A stretch of DNA of 64,000 bases from an uncultured Selenomonadales bacterium. GTDB taxonomy: Bacteria; Bacillota; Negativicutes; Selenomonadales; Selenomonadaceae. Below are positions 26,407 to 33,906 of the stretch, piece by piece. The stretch spans positions 1 to 64,000 of the forward strand of contig CALDHY010000048.1 of the NCBI GenBank assembly GCA_937901445.1. Direction: 5' to 3'. The notes under the pieces are model-generated. The model was not told where the DNA came from and did not search any database. It saw nothing but the letters and a program-made list of their open reading frames with translations. Each line of letters begins with the position of its first letter. Positions within the stretch are counted from its first letter, which is position 1. Made by a program: the position numbers and the translations under genes.

Positions 26407-27240
26407 TCAATGAGTTTTTTTCAAATATTGTAAATCGCCGTACCAATAACTTGCAGTAGTGCCGCCGTCAATCAGAAAATCTGCGCCGCTTATAAATCTG
26501 CCGCGACTGCTCATTAAAAATTCTGCCAAATCTCCAACTTCGTCCGGTGTACCTGCGCGACCGGCGGGCGATGCTTTTAACATATTGCGATAACCTTCGC
26601 CGCGTGGACCTTTCAACTCGTCAGCAGCAAGCGGCGTAATAATTATTCCGGGACTGATTGAATTGACGGTTGCGCCGCGTTTTCCCCAACGTGTAGCCTC
26701 GTACATGACGCGCAAAACATTACAACGCTTAGAATATTGGTAAGCCTTCAAAGTGTCAGTAATTTCTTTTATAAAATCAAGTTCCAAAAGTTTTTCAGTT
26801 GGTGAAGTTGCAAGCGCGGTATTTTGTTCTTCAGAAAGTGCGCCGAGTCTGTGTCCGCTTTGTGAAGAAATTATAATTCCACTGCCGCCGTCTGAAATAA
26901 TTTTGCCGAATTCTTCAAGCAAAACTGCCGTTCCGTACAAGTCAACTTTCAAAATCGCAGAAACGGGAGCTTGTGAAGGCGAAACGCCCGCCGCGTTAAT
27001 CAAATTTTTTACCGCGCCGAATTTTTGCGCGTGTTCAACCAAATTTAAAATCGATTCACGGCTTGAAATGTCAACTGCAACCGTCGAAGTTTCAAAGCCC
27101 GCGTTTTCCAAAATTTCAGCCGCCGCGTTTGCCGCCTCAATTTTTAAATCGCCGAGTACAACGTGTTTACCTGCGCCGACGCGCCGCGCTATTGCCTGCC
27201 CGATACTGCCGCTGCCAATTAATACAACAACTTCTTTCAT
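26407..27240 (-). CDS. Short-chain dehydrogenase/reductase
   Basis: 277 aa Rossmann oxidoreductase: VVVLIGSGSIGQAIAR binds the dinucleotide, INAAGVSPSQAP matches the NAG-type motif, the catalytic Ser is in IIISSQSGHRLG and YQYSK gives YxxxK. There is a ~25-residue insertion between the Ser and Tyr regions (LSEEQNTALATSPTEKLLEL). The carbonyl substrate is unknown; operon context suggests detoxification of a reactive compound. Confidence 0.9.
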   Translation of the reverse strand: MKEVVVLIGSGSIGQAIARRVGAGKHVVLGDLKIEAANAAAEILENAGFETSTVAVDISSRESILNLVEHAQKFGAVKNLINAAGVSPSQAPVSAILKVDLYGTAVLLEEFGKIISDGGSGIIISSQSGHRLGALSEEQNTALATSPTEKLLELDFIKEITDTLKAYQYSKRCNVLRVMYEATRWGKRGATVNSISPGIIITPLAADELKGPRGEGYRNMLKASPAGRAGTPDEVGDLAEFLMSSRGRFISGADFLIDGGTTASYWYGDLQYLKKTH

Positions 27241-27252
27241 TTGAAAACCTCC

Positions 27253-27726
27253 TTAATAAGTTGACGCTTTACCACGAATTAAAATCCAACTGCCGGAAAT
27301 TTTTTCAACGTCAAAGGCGAGTTGCAACCGCCAAGTATGTTTACCGCCGCCGAAAACCGCCGCCTCAACTTTAGACTGACCAATTAATTTTCCCGCGTTG
27401 ACATCGACAAAAATATTTTCAGGCGTTGACGAAAAATAATTTAAATCGCCGTCACGAACGCAACGCAGATATTCTTTTTTAGTTTGTTGCATTCCCGTCA
27501 TATGAGTTAAAATAAATTCGTCAGCGTGAATTTTTTCCAGCGTCGAAATATCTTTTGTCAAAAGTGCTTGCCACATTTCGTTATATAAATTTTTCAGCTG
27601 TTGTTCGTCCGTCATTGAAATTTTTTCCTCCGCCGAAATTGACTCAAAAAAAAGCAGTCCCGCCGCAAAAATTACAACGGCGGCAACTGCTGCAAAAAAT
27701 TTTTTAGTCAACTTAATCAATTTCAA
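27253..27726 (-). CDS. Exported NTF2-like (DUF4440-type) protein
   Basis: 157 aa. An uncleaved anchor or signal peptide (LTKKFFAAVAAVVIFAAGLLFF) precedes an NTF2-like domain (LYNEMWQALLTKDISTLEKI, HMTGMQQTKKEYLRCVRDG). It overlaps the DUF362 gene by 14 bp. It is the third NTF2-fold protein in this operon. Confidence 0.82.
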   Translation of the reverse strand: MKLIKLTKKFFAAVAAVVIFAAGLLFFESISAEEKISMTDEQQLKNLYNEMWQALLTKDISTLEKIHADEFILTHMTGMQQTKKEYLRCVRDGDLNYFSSTPENIFVDVNAGKLIGQSKVEAAVFGGGKHTWRLQLAFDVEKISGSWILIRGKASTY

Positions 27727-28657
27727 TTACTTCATATTGCGGGTTGCCGAGTTTTGCTTCAGCCATTGCGGAGAGTTGGCGGAGACCTGCGCGAGTTTCA
27801 ATACGTTCTTTCATATCGTGGCTGTCGTGCGCGGCGTAAATCATATCTGCGCAAAATTGATCCACTGCCAAAATATCAGTTGAAACAGCAATACCAATAT
27901 CAGCCATTGTAGGTTCAGCCGCCGTAACGCCCGCGCAGTCACAGTCAACAGAAATTCGGCGCATCACATTCAAAAAGACAATGTGCTTGCCGAAATGGTT
28001 GCAGGTTGCGTTTGCACTGTCACACATAAGCTCCATAAAATATTCTTTCATTGGCCAAACAAGATAATTTTCCGGAACATTTTGAGGATCTACGCCGTGA
28101 ACTTGTGCCTTTCCTAAATGTCCGCTTGCACAGCCTATCGCAATATTTTTCATTGAGCCGCCGAATCCGCCCATTGCGTGTCCTTTAAAGTGCGTCAAAA
28201 CAATCAGTGAATCATAATCTGCCAAATGTGCGCCCATTGCAACTTCTTTCAGATGAAAACCGTTGCGTACGGGAAAACTTACGGTTTTTTCGTCTTCGTC
28301 CATAATATCAACGTCGCAGAAAGTCCAGCCGTTTACTTTTAAAGTTTCACGGTGTCCTTCGGTAGTGAATCTGTCACCGTGATAAAGCGTGTTACATTCT
28401 ACGATTTTTGAATTTGGAACTTGCGCCTGAAAAGCTTTTACCATATCGCGCGGCAAAATGTTCGGACCGTTCTTTTCGCCGGTATGGAGTTTAATTGCAA
28501 CTTTGCCATAGATATTTTCATTAATCTTTTGGTAAAGTTTGATTAAAGTTTCGGCGTCAATCTTTTTTGAAAAATAAACTTTCGCCGCCGTTCCCTGATA
28601 GTTTGTGCCGGTAACATTTTTGCTGCCGATAACCGGTGCTTGAATAATTTCTGCCAT
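27713..28657 (-). CDS. Cytoplasmic DUF362 protein
   Basis: 314 aa, a paralogue of the Tat-exported protein at 19179 with the same blocks (KLHTGEKNGPNILPRDMV, VLTHFKGHAMGGFGGSMKN, RRISVDCDCAGVTAAEPT) but no signal peptide. First gene of the MerR-controlled operon. Paired cytoplasmic and exported forms under one regulator suggest the same chemistry in two compartments; the reaction is unknown. Confidence 0.86.
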   Translation of the reverse strand: MAEIIQAPVIGSKNVTGTNYQGTAAKVYFSKKIDAETLIKLYQKINENIYGKVAIKLHTGEKNGPNILPRDMVKAFQAQVPNSKIVECNTLYHGDRFTTEGHRETLKVNGWTFCDVDIMDEDEKTVSFPVRNGFHLKEVAMGAHLADYDSLIVLTHFKGHAMGGFGGSMKNIAIGCASGHLGKAQVHGVDPQNVPENYLVWPMKEYFMELMCDSANATCNHFGKHIVFLNVMRRISVDCDCAGVTAAEPTMADIGIAVSTDILAVDQFCADMIYAAHDSHDMKERIETRAGLRQLSAMAEAKLGNPQYEVIEID

Positions 28658-28700
28658 TAAAATTAACCTCCTTAAAAGTTTAAATTAAATCTACAGTGAA

Positions 28701-28731
28701 ATTATAGAATACGGGAGTTACTTTCTGTCAA
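28701..28731 (-). promoter_or_regulatory. MerR-type promoter 3 (19-bp spacer)
   Basis: Minus strand TTGACA (28726-28731), 19-bp spacer with GAAAGTAACTCCCG, TATAAT (28701-28706). It heads the DUF362-to-cupin operon. Confidence 0.8.
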
Positions 28732-28769
28732 GGAAATTTTTTAGAAATTTTAAACGGCAAAATTAAAAA

Positions 28770-28898
28770 TCAAAACGCGCCGGTTTTAATGTGCGGTATG
28801 TAAGGAGCTTCCAATTTTTTAATAGTTTCATCGTCAAGTTTAATATCGAGTGCGGAAACTGCCTCTTCAATGTGTTTTACTGAAGTTGTACCGACGAC
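28770..28898 (-). pseudogene. C-terminal fragment of an aldo/keto reductase
   Basis: 42 codons reading VVGTTSVKHIEEAVSALDIK, then KLEAPYIPHIKTGAF and a stop: the usual C-terminus of a ~330-aa aldo/keto reductase. It begins in frame directly after the stop codon of HNH element C. The matching N-terminal fragment is at 29627; about 270 residues are missing. Confidence 0.88.
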
Positions 28899-29495
28899 TT
28901 ATATATTAGTGTAAGTTTTTCCTGTAACTACTTTTAACATACACATATGACTAATTTTAAATTTTCTAGCCAATGCAGCCGCTCCAAATTCCGGATGACG
29001 CGGGATATAATGACGACGACACCAATCAGCCTGTTCATTAGTAAGTTTAGAGTTAAAATGTTCTTCGCCGGATTTATTTAATCCTGTGTTATAAGCGTGT
29101 CGATTATTTTCCAATGAAGTGCACCATTCAAGATTTTCAAAATAGTTATCAAATTTATTTCCGGATTTATGATTAATTTCCGGCAAGTTTAGAGGATTAG
29201 GAATAAATGCTTTGGCAACAAGGCGATGAACTTTACATTTTTTTACTTTAGAATTTTGGCACAAATCTACCAACAAATAACCATCTTTATCAATATAGGG
29301 TTTAAGAATTTTACACTTGCCATTTTTGAAACTTTTGATTCTTCCAAACGTGCTAATTTGATAGTCTTCGGGATAATAATTTGTGCATTTCCAAATTTCG
29401 CCGTCTAAATCTTCAATTTCAAAAGGATAAACTTTAATAAATTCTGCATAAACCAATTTGTAGTATTCATAACGTTTTCTTTCATAATCTGTCAT
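28899..29495 (-). CDS. NUMOD4/HNH endonuclease (element C, intact)
   Basis: 198 aa: an N-terminal helix region, NUMOD4 (DLDGEIWKCTNYYPEDYQIS, TFGRIKSF), an HNH nuclease with HRLVAKAFIPNP, INHKSGNKFDNYFENLEW and ENNRHAYNTGL, and a C-terminal HTH (AALARKFKISHMCMLKVVTG). Such proteins are free-standing homing-type nucleases. It has its own promoter-like sequence and leader, SD GGAGGCGAT, and lies between the two ends of an aldo/keto reductase gene. Confidence 0.9.
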   Translation of the reverse strand: MTDYERKRYEYYKLVYAEFIKVYPFEIEDLDGEIWKCTNYYPEDYQISTFGRIKSFKNGKCKILKPYIDKDGYLLVDLCQNSKVKKCKVHRLVAKAFIPNPLNLPEINHKSGNKFDNYFENLEWCTSLENNRHAYNTGLNKSGEEHFNSKLTNEQADWCRRHYIPRHPEFGAAALARKFKISHMCMLKVVTGKTYTNI

Positions 29496-29620
29496 ATAAT
29501 CGCCTCCAACGTAATTGACAATTTACGCATTGGCGAATATAATTCAGAAGACTCATCGCCCTTGCGTGTTAGTTTGTTCTTCAACAAGCAGATTCTAACA
29601 CGAATTAGACGGTGGGTCAA
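29496..29620 (-). promoter_or_regulatory. Promoter and structured leader of HNH element C
   Basis: TTGACC (29615-29620), 17 bp, TAGAAT (29592-29597). Then CGTGTTAG/CTAACACG with inner TTGTT/AACAA, ACGCA/TGCGT with GGCGA/TCGCC, CGTAA/TTACG closing a TTGTCA loop, and the SD. Relative to leader A, the ACGCT/AGCGT pair changes to ACGCA/TGCGT, a compensatory change. Confidence 0.75.
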
Positions 29621-29626
29621 ATGCAT

Positions 29627-29689
29627 TTATGGACAAATGAAAATTCTTGAAACGTCCGTTCCCGTGTTTCCAAATTTTACATACTGCAT
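29627..29689 (-). pseudogene. N-terminal fragment of the aldo/keto reductase
   Basis: ATG 29689 with AAGGAG 9 nt upstream encodes MQYVKFGNTGTDVSRIFICP and then stops; this is the typical aldo/keto reductase start. It lies 21 bp after the FMN-reductase gene, so it was the next gene of that operon before the HNH element replaced its middle. Confidence 0.82.
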
Positions 29690-29710
29690 TTAAAATCGCT
29701 CCTTTAAAAT

Positions 29711-30361
29711 TTATCGTGAGCCGTTTTCTCTACGCACAAAGTTTGTAAACTTCGGCGTTTCAAATTGCGGCAATTTTACCCCTGATTTTTCGGCGGCGTC
29801 TTTGCATTTCAAAAAGTAAGCCATATTCCGCGCCAATACGCGCATATTATATAAGCCTTCTTCGTCTTGTTCGACTTCCGCCGCGTCCATACCGAAAACG
29901 TTATTCCAATATCTTGTAGAAATTACGGGCATTTCTTGAACAGTGAAATATTTTAAAAGTTGTTCAAAAACGCCGGTAGAACCTGCGCGACGCGCCGCAA
30001 CGACCGCCGCCGCCGGTTTAAGGTAAAACGCTTTATTTGCGTTACCTTGAAATTCCGAAAAGAAAAGCCTGTCCATAAATCCAACCAAATTGCCGCTCAT
30101 ACCGCCGTAATGTGTCGGTGAACCGAAAACAAATCCGGCTGACGTATAAGCTTTTTGCCGAAATTCATTTACAACATCATTCAAAACACATTTGCCCGTT
30201 TCAATGCACTTGAAACACGCCATACAACCGCTAACTTTTGCACCGATCCAAAAAATTTCTGTTTCAATGTTTTCTTCGGCGAAAGTTTTTGCAACTTCCT
30301 CAAGGGCGCGATTAGTACAGCCGTTTTTGTGCGGGCTGCCGTTTACAAGTAAAACTTTCAT
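29711..30361 (-). CDS. NADPH-dependent FMN reductase / iron-sulfur flavoprotein-type
   Basis: 216 aa flavodoxin-fold reductase: VLLVNGSPHKNGCTNRALEE binds FMN phosphate, a Cys cluster CMACFKCIETGKC follows, then GFVFGSPTHYGGMSGNLVGF. The Cys spacing could hold a [4Fe-4S] cluster as in Isf proteins. It lies between the acetyltransferase and the disrupted aldo/keto reductase; probably reductive detoxification. Confidence 0.88.
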   Translation of the reverse strand: MKVLLVNGSPHKNGCTNRALEEVAKTFAEENIETEIFWIGAKVSGCMACFKCIETGKCVLNDVVNEFRQKAYTSAGFVFGSPTHYGGMSGNLVGFMDRLFFSEFQGNANKAFYLKPAAAVVAARRAGSTGVFEQLLKYFTVQEMPVISTRYWNNVFGMDAAEVEQDEEGLYNMRVLARNMAYFLKCKDAAEKSGVKLPQFETPKFTNFVRRENGSR

Positions 30362-30379
30362 TTCAAGCTCTCCAAAAAT

Positions 30380-30937
30380 TTAATCTATCATCTTTACAAC
30401 TCGCGCAGGGTTGCCGACTGCAACCGCGTTATCAGGAATATCTTTTGTAACGATTGAGCCTGTACCGATAATTGCATTTTCGCCAATAATCACGCCGGGC
30501 AAAATATTCACTCTTGCGCCTATCCAAGCATTTTTCTTTATCAAAATTTCTTTGGTCATAATTACGCGGATATTTTGCGGCTCGTGATTTACCGTGAAAA
30601 GCCCGACTTCAGGACCGAACATTACGCCGTCTTCAACCGTGATTGTTCCAACTGACATAACCGTTAAACCGTGATTGGCGAAAACATTTTTACCGAGAAA
30701 AACGCGGCAAGCACAATCAATTTGAACCGGCGGCGTCAAAAAGGTATTTTCCGGCAAGTTACCGTTAAAAAGTTCCTTTTCAAGTTGCAAAATTTTTTCT
30801 TTTTCAAGCGGGTCTGTCGAATTTATCAAGTGGCACAAATGACGGCATCTGTCAATTTCGCCGTGTACTTCGCGTTGATAATCTTCGTCTAAAATGTGAT
30901 AGTGCTTGCCTTCGCGCAGATTTTCAAATACATTCAT
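30380..30937 (-). CDS. Sugar O-acetyltransferase (maltose/galactoside acetyltransferase type)
   Basis: 185 aa, left-handed beta-helix hexapeptide protein with the N-terminal Mac domain (LREGKHYHILDEDYQREVHG) and AWIGARVNILPGVIIGENA, IGTGSIVTKDIPDNAVAVGN. The frame extends to 31021, but ATG 30937 (MNVFENLREG) has AAGGAG upstream and starts 14 bp inside the end of HNH element B. Confidence 0.9.
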   Translation of the reverse strand: MNVFENLREGKHYHILDEDYQREVHGEIDRCRHLCHLINSTDPLEKEKILQLEKELFNGNLPENTFLTPPVQIDCACRVFLGKNVFANHGLTVMSVGTITVEDGVMFGPEVGLFTVNHEPQNIRVIMTKEILIKKNAWIGARVNILPGVIIGENAIIGTGSIVTKDIPDNAVAVGNPARVVKMID

Positions 30938-31577
30938 TATTTTTATCATCTCCTTCAGTTTGTTTATCGTCTTTAACATTTTTGTAAGTCTTGTGATAAA
31001 TGACGCCCCATATAACGCCAACGTTTACATTAAATTTTTCTGCAAAAGCCATTGCGCCATATTGAGGATCGCCTTTAATATAGTCGCGGCGAATTTCTTT
31101 TACTTGATATTCAGTAAGTTTTGCATTTTTGTGATTCGCGCCGGATTTAGCTAATCCTGTTTTATAAGCGTGTTGAATATTTTCTTTTGAAGTAGCCCAT
31201 TCAAGATTATCAAATCTGTTATTTAAAGGGTTTCCGTCCATGTGATTAACTTGTGGCTTGTTCAAGGGATTGGGAATAAATGCTTGTGCTACGAGTATAT
31301 GTAATGGGCGAGTACGTGATTTCCCATTTTTGGACAAAGTAACTTGAAGGTATCCCTTTTGTGTAAGCACAGGCTTAATAACTCGTCCGTATTGATTATG
31401 AAAACTTCTTGCTCTGCCTAAATTGCTAACTTGGTAAAGTCCTTCATAGCCTTTAACGTCGCGCCATTCTTCGGCGAGCAAAATTTGACATTCTTCAATA
31501 ACACTAATTTCGTAAGCCGTCGTCATTTGAGTTTTCAATAACGCAAGCAAAACTGCAACGAATCTTGTGTCTTTCAT
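30924..31577 (-). CDS. NUMOD4/HNH endonuclease (element B, intact)
   Basis: 217 aa from ATG 31577 (SD GAGGAGACGAT); upstream in-frame codons to 31610 belong to the leader. NUMOD4 (EEWRDVKGYEGLYQVSNLGR), HNH (ILVAQAFIPNPLNKPQVNHM, NNRFDNLEWATSKENIQHAY) and a C-terminal HTH (MAFAEKFNVNVGVIWGVIYH). The N-terminal 40 residues differ from elements A and C. The end overlaps the acetyltransferase start and contains its SD. Confidence 0.9.
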   Translation of the reverse strand: MKDTRFVAVLLALLKTQMTTAYEISVIEECQILLAEEWRDVKGYEGLYQVSNLGRARSFHNQYGRVIKPVLTQKGYLQVTLSKNGKSRTRPLHILVAQAFIPNPLNKPQVNHMDGNPLNNRFDNLEWATSKENIQHAYKTGLAKSGANHKNAKLTEYQVKEIRRDYIKGDPQYGAMAFAEKFNVNVGVIWGVIYHKTYKNVKDDKQTEGDDKNNECI

Positions 31578-31711
31578 TATAAATCGTCTCCTCTGTGTTT
31601 GACAGTACACTCAGAAACGCTTATAATAAAAGCCTAAATTGGCTTGTCCGTTTCCGAGTGATTCTTTAATTTACCAATTAAGATTTTATCACAGAGGAGC
31701 GAACAGGTCAA
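31578..31711 (-). promoter_or_regulatory. Promoter and structured leader of HNH element B
   Basis: TTGACC (31706-31711), 17 bp, TAAAAT (31683-31688). A perfect 10-bp inverted repeat CTCCTCTGTG/CACAGAGGAG (31690-31699, 31588-31597) encloses the leader and includes the SD. Inside are CTTAATT/AATTAAAG, CACTC..GAAACG/CGTTTC..GAGTG and GTGT/ACAC around TGTCA. Topology as in A and C with different bases. Confidence 0.72.
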
Positions 31712-31719
31712 TTTTCAAT

Positions 31720-31962
31720 TTAAAAAGGATTATTTTTTGTTAAATTTACTGTGTAAACAGATTGACCTTCCGGCGATAAAAAATTATCCTGTGAAAAAGT
31801 TCCTGCGTGTTTAATTGTTTTTCCGCCAACTGCAAAACTGCCCTGCTCCGCAATTACAATAGGTTTATTTTTTGCCGCGTCAACATTGAACGGCATAATT
31901 AAACTTGTCGATAAAATAGCCGCTGCCAGTGCCTTTTTCAAAAAATTTTTATTCATTTTCAT
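31720..31962 (-). pseudogene. Truncated exported-protein gene beside HNH element B
   Basis: 80 aa: a signal peptide (about 1-29, ending VDA) then KPIVIAEQGSFAVGGKTI, alike to the remnant at 24154 (VTIVNQGSFMAGGTI), and ends NLTKNNPF just where the element's promoter begins. By analogy it is the 5' part of a hydrolase-like gene, though a short secreted protein is possible. ATG 31956 is an alternative start. It is divergent from the LysR gene. Confidence 0.55.
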
Positions 31963-32004
31963 CTCTCTCTATCGAATTTTTTTATAATTTAATATTAGTT
32001 TTGT

Positions 32005-32033
32005 TTGAATTGAAAGTCTAATTGTAATATACT
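32005..32033 (+). promoter_or_regulatory. Candidate promoter of the LysR gene
   Basis: TTGAAT (32005-32010), 17 bp, TATACT (32028-32033), in the divergent gap where LysR proteins usually bind. Confidence 0.5.
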
Positions 32034-32068
32034 GAATTCAATAAATTTTTTTTATTGGTGGCAGTAAT

Positions 32069-32956
32069 ATGAACTTCAAACAGATTGATTATATTTTGGA
32101 ATTGGTGAAAACTTGTAATTTTAATCGTGCGGCAGAAAATCTTTTTATAACTCAACCAAGTTTGACTTACCAAATAAAAAGTATTGAAGATGAAGTAGGC
32201 TTTAAAATTTTTTATCGTTCCGGCAAGGGCGCAACGTTGACGCCTGCAGGCGAACAATTTTGCAAGGCACTAAAAAATGTTCGTGACGAATTAAAATTTG
32301 CGATTGAACAGGGGCAAAATTTCAGCCGCCGTTATCAAAAAAATATTTCTATTGGCTTGCCGATGCGCTCGGCAATTTATTTTTTGCCTCAAGCCATAGA
32401 AATTTTTGAAAGTACATACAGCGGAGTTTCAATTACGCCGGAATTTGTACAACTTGAACACTATGAAAAATTTTTGCGCGGCGAATTGGATATTATTTTT
32501 GCGCGTGAACAGGATATGAAACATACGCCCAATATTAAAATTCATCGACTCTTCAAAAGTAAAATTTATTTAATCACTGAAAAAAATGATCCGCTTGCCC
32601 AAAAAGATAAAATTTCGCCTGAAGATTTACAGGGGCGCGTTTTAATGGTCGGCGGCGGCTCTCAACCGGAACTTCGCGCAGTTCAAAACCGTATCATACA
32701 AAATTTTAAAATTGAACACTTTAACAGCAACGACAGAGAAACTACCCTTACCAATATTGCCGCGCACAAGGGAATTTGCCTCGCGCCGGGATTTTTGAAC
32801 GACCATAACGGCGAATTTGCGTGGACGCCTTTTGACTGCGAAGAAAATATTTCCTGCGTCGTTTGCACTCATTCAGATAATCGAAATGAACTTGTTTTGA
32901 AGTTTGTACAGCTTTTAAAAAATTTTTATGAACAGAATCCCACCTTTCCAACATAA
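32069..32956 (+). CDS. LysR-family transcriptional regulator
   Basis: 295 aa: N-terminal HTH (QIDYILELVKTCNFNRAAEN, LFITQPSLTYQIKSIEDEVG) and a periplasmic-binding-like effector domain. Divergent from the truncated exported gene at 31720, its likely original target before the HNH element removed the rest of that gene. Effector unknown. Confidence 0.93.
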   Translation: MNFKQIDYILELVKTCNFNRAAENLFITQPSLTYQIKSIEDEVGFKIFYRSGKGATLTPAGEQFCKALKNVRDELKFAIEQGQNFSRRYQKNISIGLPMRSAIYFLPQAIEIFESTYSGVSITPEFVQLEHYEKFLRGELDIIFAREQDMKHTPNIKIHRLFKSKIYLITEKNDPLAQKDKISPEDLQGRVLMVGGGSQPELRAVQNRIIQNFKIEHFNSNDRETTLTNIAAHKGICLAPGFLNDHNGEFAWTPFDCEENISCVVCTHSDNRNELVLKFVQLLKNFYEQNPTFPT

Positions 32957-33042
32957 AAATTTTTTGCAGGGATTTTTTCACAGCGGGCGAAATAAGCTGT
33001 GCTTAAAAATAAAAATTTTTATTGCGTGGAGAATTAATTGTT

Positions 33043-33897
33043 ATGGAACGAATGGGAATTTTGGGACCGCGCGGCACTCATTCAGAGGCGGCGGCTGACA
33101 AGCTCAATGAACATTTGACTAAAAAATTTGAACTTGTCATATTCAAAGAAATTTTTGAAGCGTTAAACGCCGTCGAAGAGGGCAAAGTTGACGCGGCATT
33201 TGTACCGGTTGAAAATTCGCTTGAAGGCTCAATAAATATCACGCTGGACACTTTGGCGCACAGTGATTCTTTCATCGTTACGCGGGAATTGATTTACCCT
33301 GTGCACAATCATTTAATGGCGCGGGAAGGCGTCAAACTTTCAACCGTCAAAAAAATTTTTTCGCACGCTCAACCAATTTCACAATGCAGAAATTATCTTC
33401 AGAAAAATTTTCCAACTGCCGAAATAAACCCCGTTGCAAGTACTGCGCGAGCGGCTGAAATGGTTGCACAATCTGAAATTACTGAAGGTTACGCGGCAAT
33501 TTGCAGTGAACGCGCCGGCACTTTGAACGGCTTAAAAATTTTGGCAAAAGAAATTCAAGATAATTCCGCTAATCGTACAAGATTTTTGGAAGTGCGCCGC
33601 CGCCCTGAAAATTTCAACGTTTATCAAATGCACGGCGATAAAAATTTAATAATCTGTCAAATTGACGGCTCCAAGCCCGGCGCGTTGTATGAAGTTTTGG
33701 GCGAATTTGCGCGGCGAAATATTAATATGGTAAGAATTGAATCACGCCCCGCGCGTACCGAATTAGGCAAGTACATTTTCTTTTTTGATTTGGAAGTTGA
33801 TAACTTTAGGCGGTTGCTTTTTGAATCGGTTGAAGCCGTCCGCCGCAAAAGTATTTGGCTTAAAAATTTGGGAATTTTTCCTGTGCTGAAAGTTTAG
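33043..33897 (+). CDS. pheA: Prephenate dehydratase
   Basis: Converts prephenate to phenylpyruvate for phenylalanine synthesis. 284 aa from ATG 33043 (GGAG upstream); TTG 33022 lies before that SD. The catalytic domain has GILGPRGTHSEAAA, FVPVENSLEGSINITLDTLA and the SNRTRF-type motif (NSANRTRFL). A C-terminal ACT domain (GALYEVLGEFARRNINMVRI ESRP) gives feedback control by phenylalanine. There is no chorismate mutase fusion. Confidence 0.95.
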   Translation: MERMGILGPRGTHSEAAADKLNEHLTKKFELVIFKEIFEALNAVEEGKVDAAFVPVENSLEGSINITLDTLAHSDSFIVTRELIYPVHNHLMAREGVKLSTVKKIFSHAQPISQCRNYLQKNFPTAEINPVASTARAAEMVAQSEITEGYAAICSERAGTLNGLKILAKEIQDNSANRTRFLEVRRRPENFNVYQMHGDKNLIICQIDGSKPGALYEVLGEFARRNINMVRIESRPARTELGKYIFFFDLEVDNFRRLLFESVEAVRRKSIWLKNLGIFPVLKV

Positions 33898-33906
33898 GGG
33901 ATTTTT

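Noticed and set aside
28701..28731. Ordinary sigma-70 promoters in the MerR island
   Set aside because: The spacer is 19 bp in all three cases and a dyad sits inside it, which fits MerR activation rather than plain promoters.
29496..29620. HEARO (IsrB/IscB-linked) RNA
   Set aside because: The nuclease has no RuvC domain and the leader differs in length and position from HEARO RNAs.
23372..29689. Group I intron carrying an HNH gene
   Set aside because: The non-coding part is only ~100 nt, is only on the 5' side, and the expected P/Q/R/S core is not visible; the host gene is missing most of its middle.
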